A stretch of 7,397 bases of DNA, taken from contig CADBQZ010000236.1 of assembly GCA_902796865.1 (NCBI GenBank), positions 1-7,397 on the forward strand, in the 5' to 3' direction. A model generated the notes under the pieces. The model had not been told where the DNA came from. It saw only the letters and a list, made by a program, of their open reading frames with translations, and searched no databases. The DNA is from an uncultured Ruminococcus sp. Lineage in GTDB: Bacteria; Bacillota; Clostridia; Oscillospirales; Ruminococcaceae. This document shows, piece by piece, positions 5,707-7,397 of the stretch (its first letter is position 1; each line of letters opens with the position of its first letter). The translations under genes and the position numbers were made by a program.

Positions 5707-5721
5707 GATTGGAGAATATAA

Positions 5722-7119
5722 ATGGGTAAGGTAAAAATTACTGAGACCGTGCTTCGTGACGCACATCAGTCACTTATTGCAACTCGTATGACAATGGATG
5801 ATATGCTCCCTGTGCTTCCGCTCATGGACAAGGTAGGTTTCCATTCGGTAGAATGCTGGGGCGGTGCAACTTTCGATTCCTGTCTCAGATTTTTGAATGA
5901 AGATCCGTGGGAGAGATTAAGAACTCTCAGAAAAGAGCTTCCTAATACAAAGCTTCAGATGCTTTTCCGTGGACAGAATATGCTCGGATATCGTCACTAT
6001 GCTGATGATGTCGTTGAATATTTTGTTCAGAAATCAGTTGCAAACGGAATTGACATAATAAGAATATTTGATGCTTTAAATGATATAAGAAACCTTCAGA
6101 CAGCTATAAATGCTGCAAAGAAGGAGGGCGCTCATACTCAGGTAGCTATGTCATTTACACTTGGTGATGTATTTACCGATGATTACTATGTAAATTATGC
6201 AAAGCAGATAGAGAGCGCAGGTGCTGATTCTATTTGTATCAAGGATATGGCAGCGCTTCTTACTCCGTATAGAACATCACAGCTCGTAAAGGCTTTGAAG
6301 AGTGCGGTGAAAATTCCGGTACAGCTTCATACTCATTATACATCGGGACTTGCTTCAATGTGTCTCATGAAGGGTATCGAAGCAGGCGTTGATGTTATCG
6401 ACACAGCAATGTCACCTTTGGCGCTCGGTACATCTCATGCTCCTACAGAATCTATGGTAGCAGCACTTCAGGGTACAGAGTATGATACTGGTCTTGATCT
6501 GATACTCCTCACAAAGATAAGAGATCATTTCATGAAGCTCAGAAAGAAGTACATAGACAGCGGACTTTTAGATCCGAAGATGCTTGCAACAGATGCAAAT
6601 GCACTTATTTATCAGGTTCCTGGCGGAATGCTTTCAAATCTTCTTTCACAGTTGAAGCAGGCAGGCAAGGAAGACCAGCTTGAAGAAGTTCTCAAGGAAG
6701 TACCTCGTGTACGTAAGGATGCAGGTGAACCGCCGCTTGTTACACCTTCTTCACAGATAGTTGGTACACAGGCTGTATTCAATGTTATAACAGGTAAGCG
6801 TTATAAGATGGTTACAAAGGAATTCAAGGGTATAGTCAAGGGTGAATACGGCAAGACACCTGTACCGATCGATCCTGAATTCAGAAAAATGATAATTGGT
6901 GATGAAAAGGCTATAGACTGCCGTCCGGCAGATCTTTTAGAGCCTGAGCTTGATAAACTCAGAAAAGAATGTGCTGAATGGACAGAGCAGGAAGAAGACG
7001 TTTTAAGTTATGCTCAGTTCGGGCAGGTAGCTGTTAAGTTCTTCGAGAACAGAAGAAACAAGAAATACGGCGTTGACGGCGCTCATTCGGACAAAGAAAA
7101 GCAGATCCATCCTGTTTGA
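5722..7119 (+). CDS. oadA: OadA/5S-type carboxyltransferase subunit (pyruvate/oxaloacetate side), without biotin domain
   Basis: The 465-residue protein has the TIM-barrel carboxyltransferase domain (about 1-290) and the PYC_OADA conserved domain (about 300-465). It stops there, without the C-terminal linker and biotin domain of full-length OadA (about 590 residues). Expected active-site residues are present: Asp13 in TVLRDAHQSL, FRGQN at 82-86, Lys174 in CIKDMAALLTP (the carboxylated or catalytic lysine), and His203 and His205 in LHTHYTSGL (metal ligands). SPLALGTSHAPTES lies at 231-244 and TPSSQIVGTQAVFNV at 341-355. The family moves a carboxyl group between oxaloacetate/pyruvate and biotin using a bound divalent metal. 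The missing biotin domain is supplied by the separate carrier upstream, as in the 5S subunit of transcarboxylase. GGAG at 5711-5714 lies seven bases before ATG. Lysine is mostly AAG and no AGG arginine codon occurs, suggesting high expression. A sodium-pump decarboxylase role would need a membrane subunit not present here. Confidence 0.92.
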   Translation: MGKVKITETVLRDAHQSLIATRMTMDDMLPVLPLMDKVGFHSVECWGGATFDSCLRFLNEDPWERLRTLRKELPNTKLQMLFRGQNMLGYRHYADDVVEYFVQKSVANGIDIIRIFDALNDIRNLQTAINAAKKEGAHTQVAMSFTLGDVFTDDYYVNYAKQIESAGADSICIKDMAALLTPYRTSQLVKALKSAVKIPVQLHTHYTSGLASMCLMKGIEAGVDVIDTAMSPLALGTSHAPTESMVAALQGTEYDTGLDLILLTKIRDHFMKLRKKYIDSGLLDPKMLATDANALIYQVPGGMLSNLLSQLKQAGKEDQLEEVLKEVPRVRKDAGEPPLVTPSSQIVGTQAVFNVITGKRYKMVTKEFKGIVKGEYGKTPVPIDPEFRKMIIGDEKAIDCRPADLLEPELDKLRKECAEWTEQEEDVLSYAQFGQVAVKFFENRRNKKYGVDGAHSDKEKQIHPV

Positions 7120-7128
7120 TAAAAGATT

Positions 7129-7155
7129 AAAGGCGGACTTATCGTTCGCCTTTTT
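7129..7155 (+). terminator. Rho-independent terminator of the carboxyltransferase operon
   Basis: A 10-bp stem pairs 7129-7138 (AAAGGCGGAC) with 7144-7153 (GTTCGCCTTT) around the loop TTATC, with one G-U pair and a T run at 7151-7155. It begins ten bases after the oadA stop codon and ends the transcription unit. Confidence 0.88.
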
Positions 7156-7178
7156 GCCCATATATCAGGTAAAATAAT

Positions 7179-7397
7179 ATGAAGATAGAACACGTTGCTA
7201 TATATGTTGCCGACCTTGAAAAAGCAAAAGATTTTTTTATTCGTTATTTTGATGGTCAGGCAAATGGTGGTTATCAAAATCACAAGACTGGATTTCGTTC
7301 CTACTTTATAAGCTTTGACAACGGTACTAGACTTGAACTTATGAATAAGCCCGATGTTATATCAGTTGATAATACCGCAGAAAAAACAGGTTATGCA
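7179..7397 (+). CDS. VOC/glyoxalase family protein (partial, runs off the right edge)
   Basis: Seventy-three codons of an open frame are visible from ATG at 7179 to the window end. The protein begins MKIEHVAIYVADLEKAKDFF and contains FRSYFISFDNGTRLELMNKP. This is the first beta-alpha-beta-beta-beta module of a vicinal-oxygen-chelate (glyoxalase/bleomycin-resistance/dioxygenase) protein. His5 and Glu53 stand where this fold normally places metal ligands. These small cytosolic proteins include glyoxalase I, methylmalonyl-CoA epimerase and resistance proteins, and the visible part does not decide between them. A weak Shine-Dalgarno AGGT (7167-7170) lies eight bases before ATG. It begins 23 bases after the terminator, with no recognisable promoter in between, so it may depend on partial read-through. 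The second module is outside the window. Confidence 0.85.
   Translation, partial: MKIEHVAIYVADLEKAKDFFIRYFDGQANGGYQNHKTGFRSYFISFDNGTRLELMNKPDVISVDNTAEKTGYA

Overview
The window looks like chromosomal DNA from a Gram-positive anaerobe of the class Clostridia, most likely a Ruminococcus-like member of the Oscillospiraceae. This is inferred from the low-to-moderate GC content, strong AGGAGG-type ribosome binding sites, the gene order scpB - DUF2953 - ytfJ/gerW - dacF - rluB, and a stand-alone biotin carrier next to a biotin-less OadA-type subunit. All genes lie on the + strand. No rRNA, tRNA, CRISPR array or mobile element was seen, and no gene-free stretch exceeds about 160 bases.

Left part (1-3725): a housekeeping cluster. 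It starts with the 3' end of scpB (chromosome segregation), followed by a membrane-anchored DUF2953 protein, a GerW/YtfJ sporulation-type protein, a secreted D-Ala-D-Ala carboxypeptidase (DacF type), an RluB/RsuA-type 23S rRNA pseudouridine synthase, and an unrecognised 122-residue protein whose start is only a few bases past the rluB stop. This is mostly a conserved Clostridia arrangement.

Right part (3736-7155): a compact transcription unit with its own sigma-A-type promoter (TTGCAA, 17 bases, TATAAT) and a good rho-independent terminator. It encodes three proteins: a divergent, short acyl-CoA carboxyltransferase (12S/MmdA-like), a small biotin carrier with an Ala/Pro linker and an EAMKM biotinylation motif (1.3S-like), and an OadA/5S-like carboxyltransferase without a biotin domain. 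The set matches the three-subunit composition of a soluble transcarboxylase (biotin-mediated carboxyl transfer between an acyl-CoA and pyruvate/oxaloacetate). It contains neither a biotin carboxylase nor a sodium-pumping membrane subunit.

The least expected signals are in the two non-coding stretches of this unit. The roughly 100-base leader before the carboxyltransferase can fold into a long closing stem with two internal hairpins. The 101-base gap before oadA can form a pseudoknot-like fold ending just before the Shine-Dalgarno. Both contain ATACGGC and CCGTAT elements, and in both a loop segment can pair with sequence just upstream of the ribosome binding site. This may be a shared cis-regulatory RNA design, but it was found by hand-pairing only.

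The window ends inside a VOC/glyoxalase-like gene that begins after the terminator.
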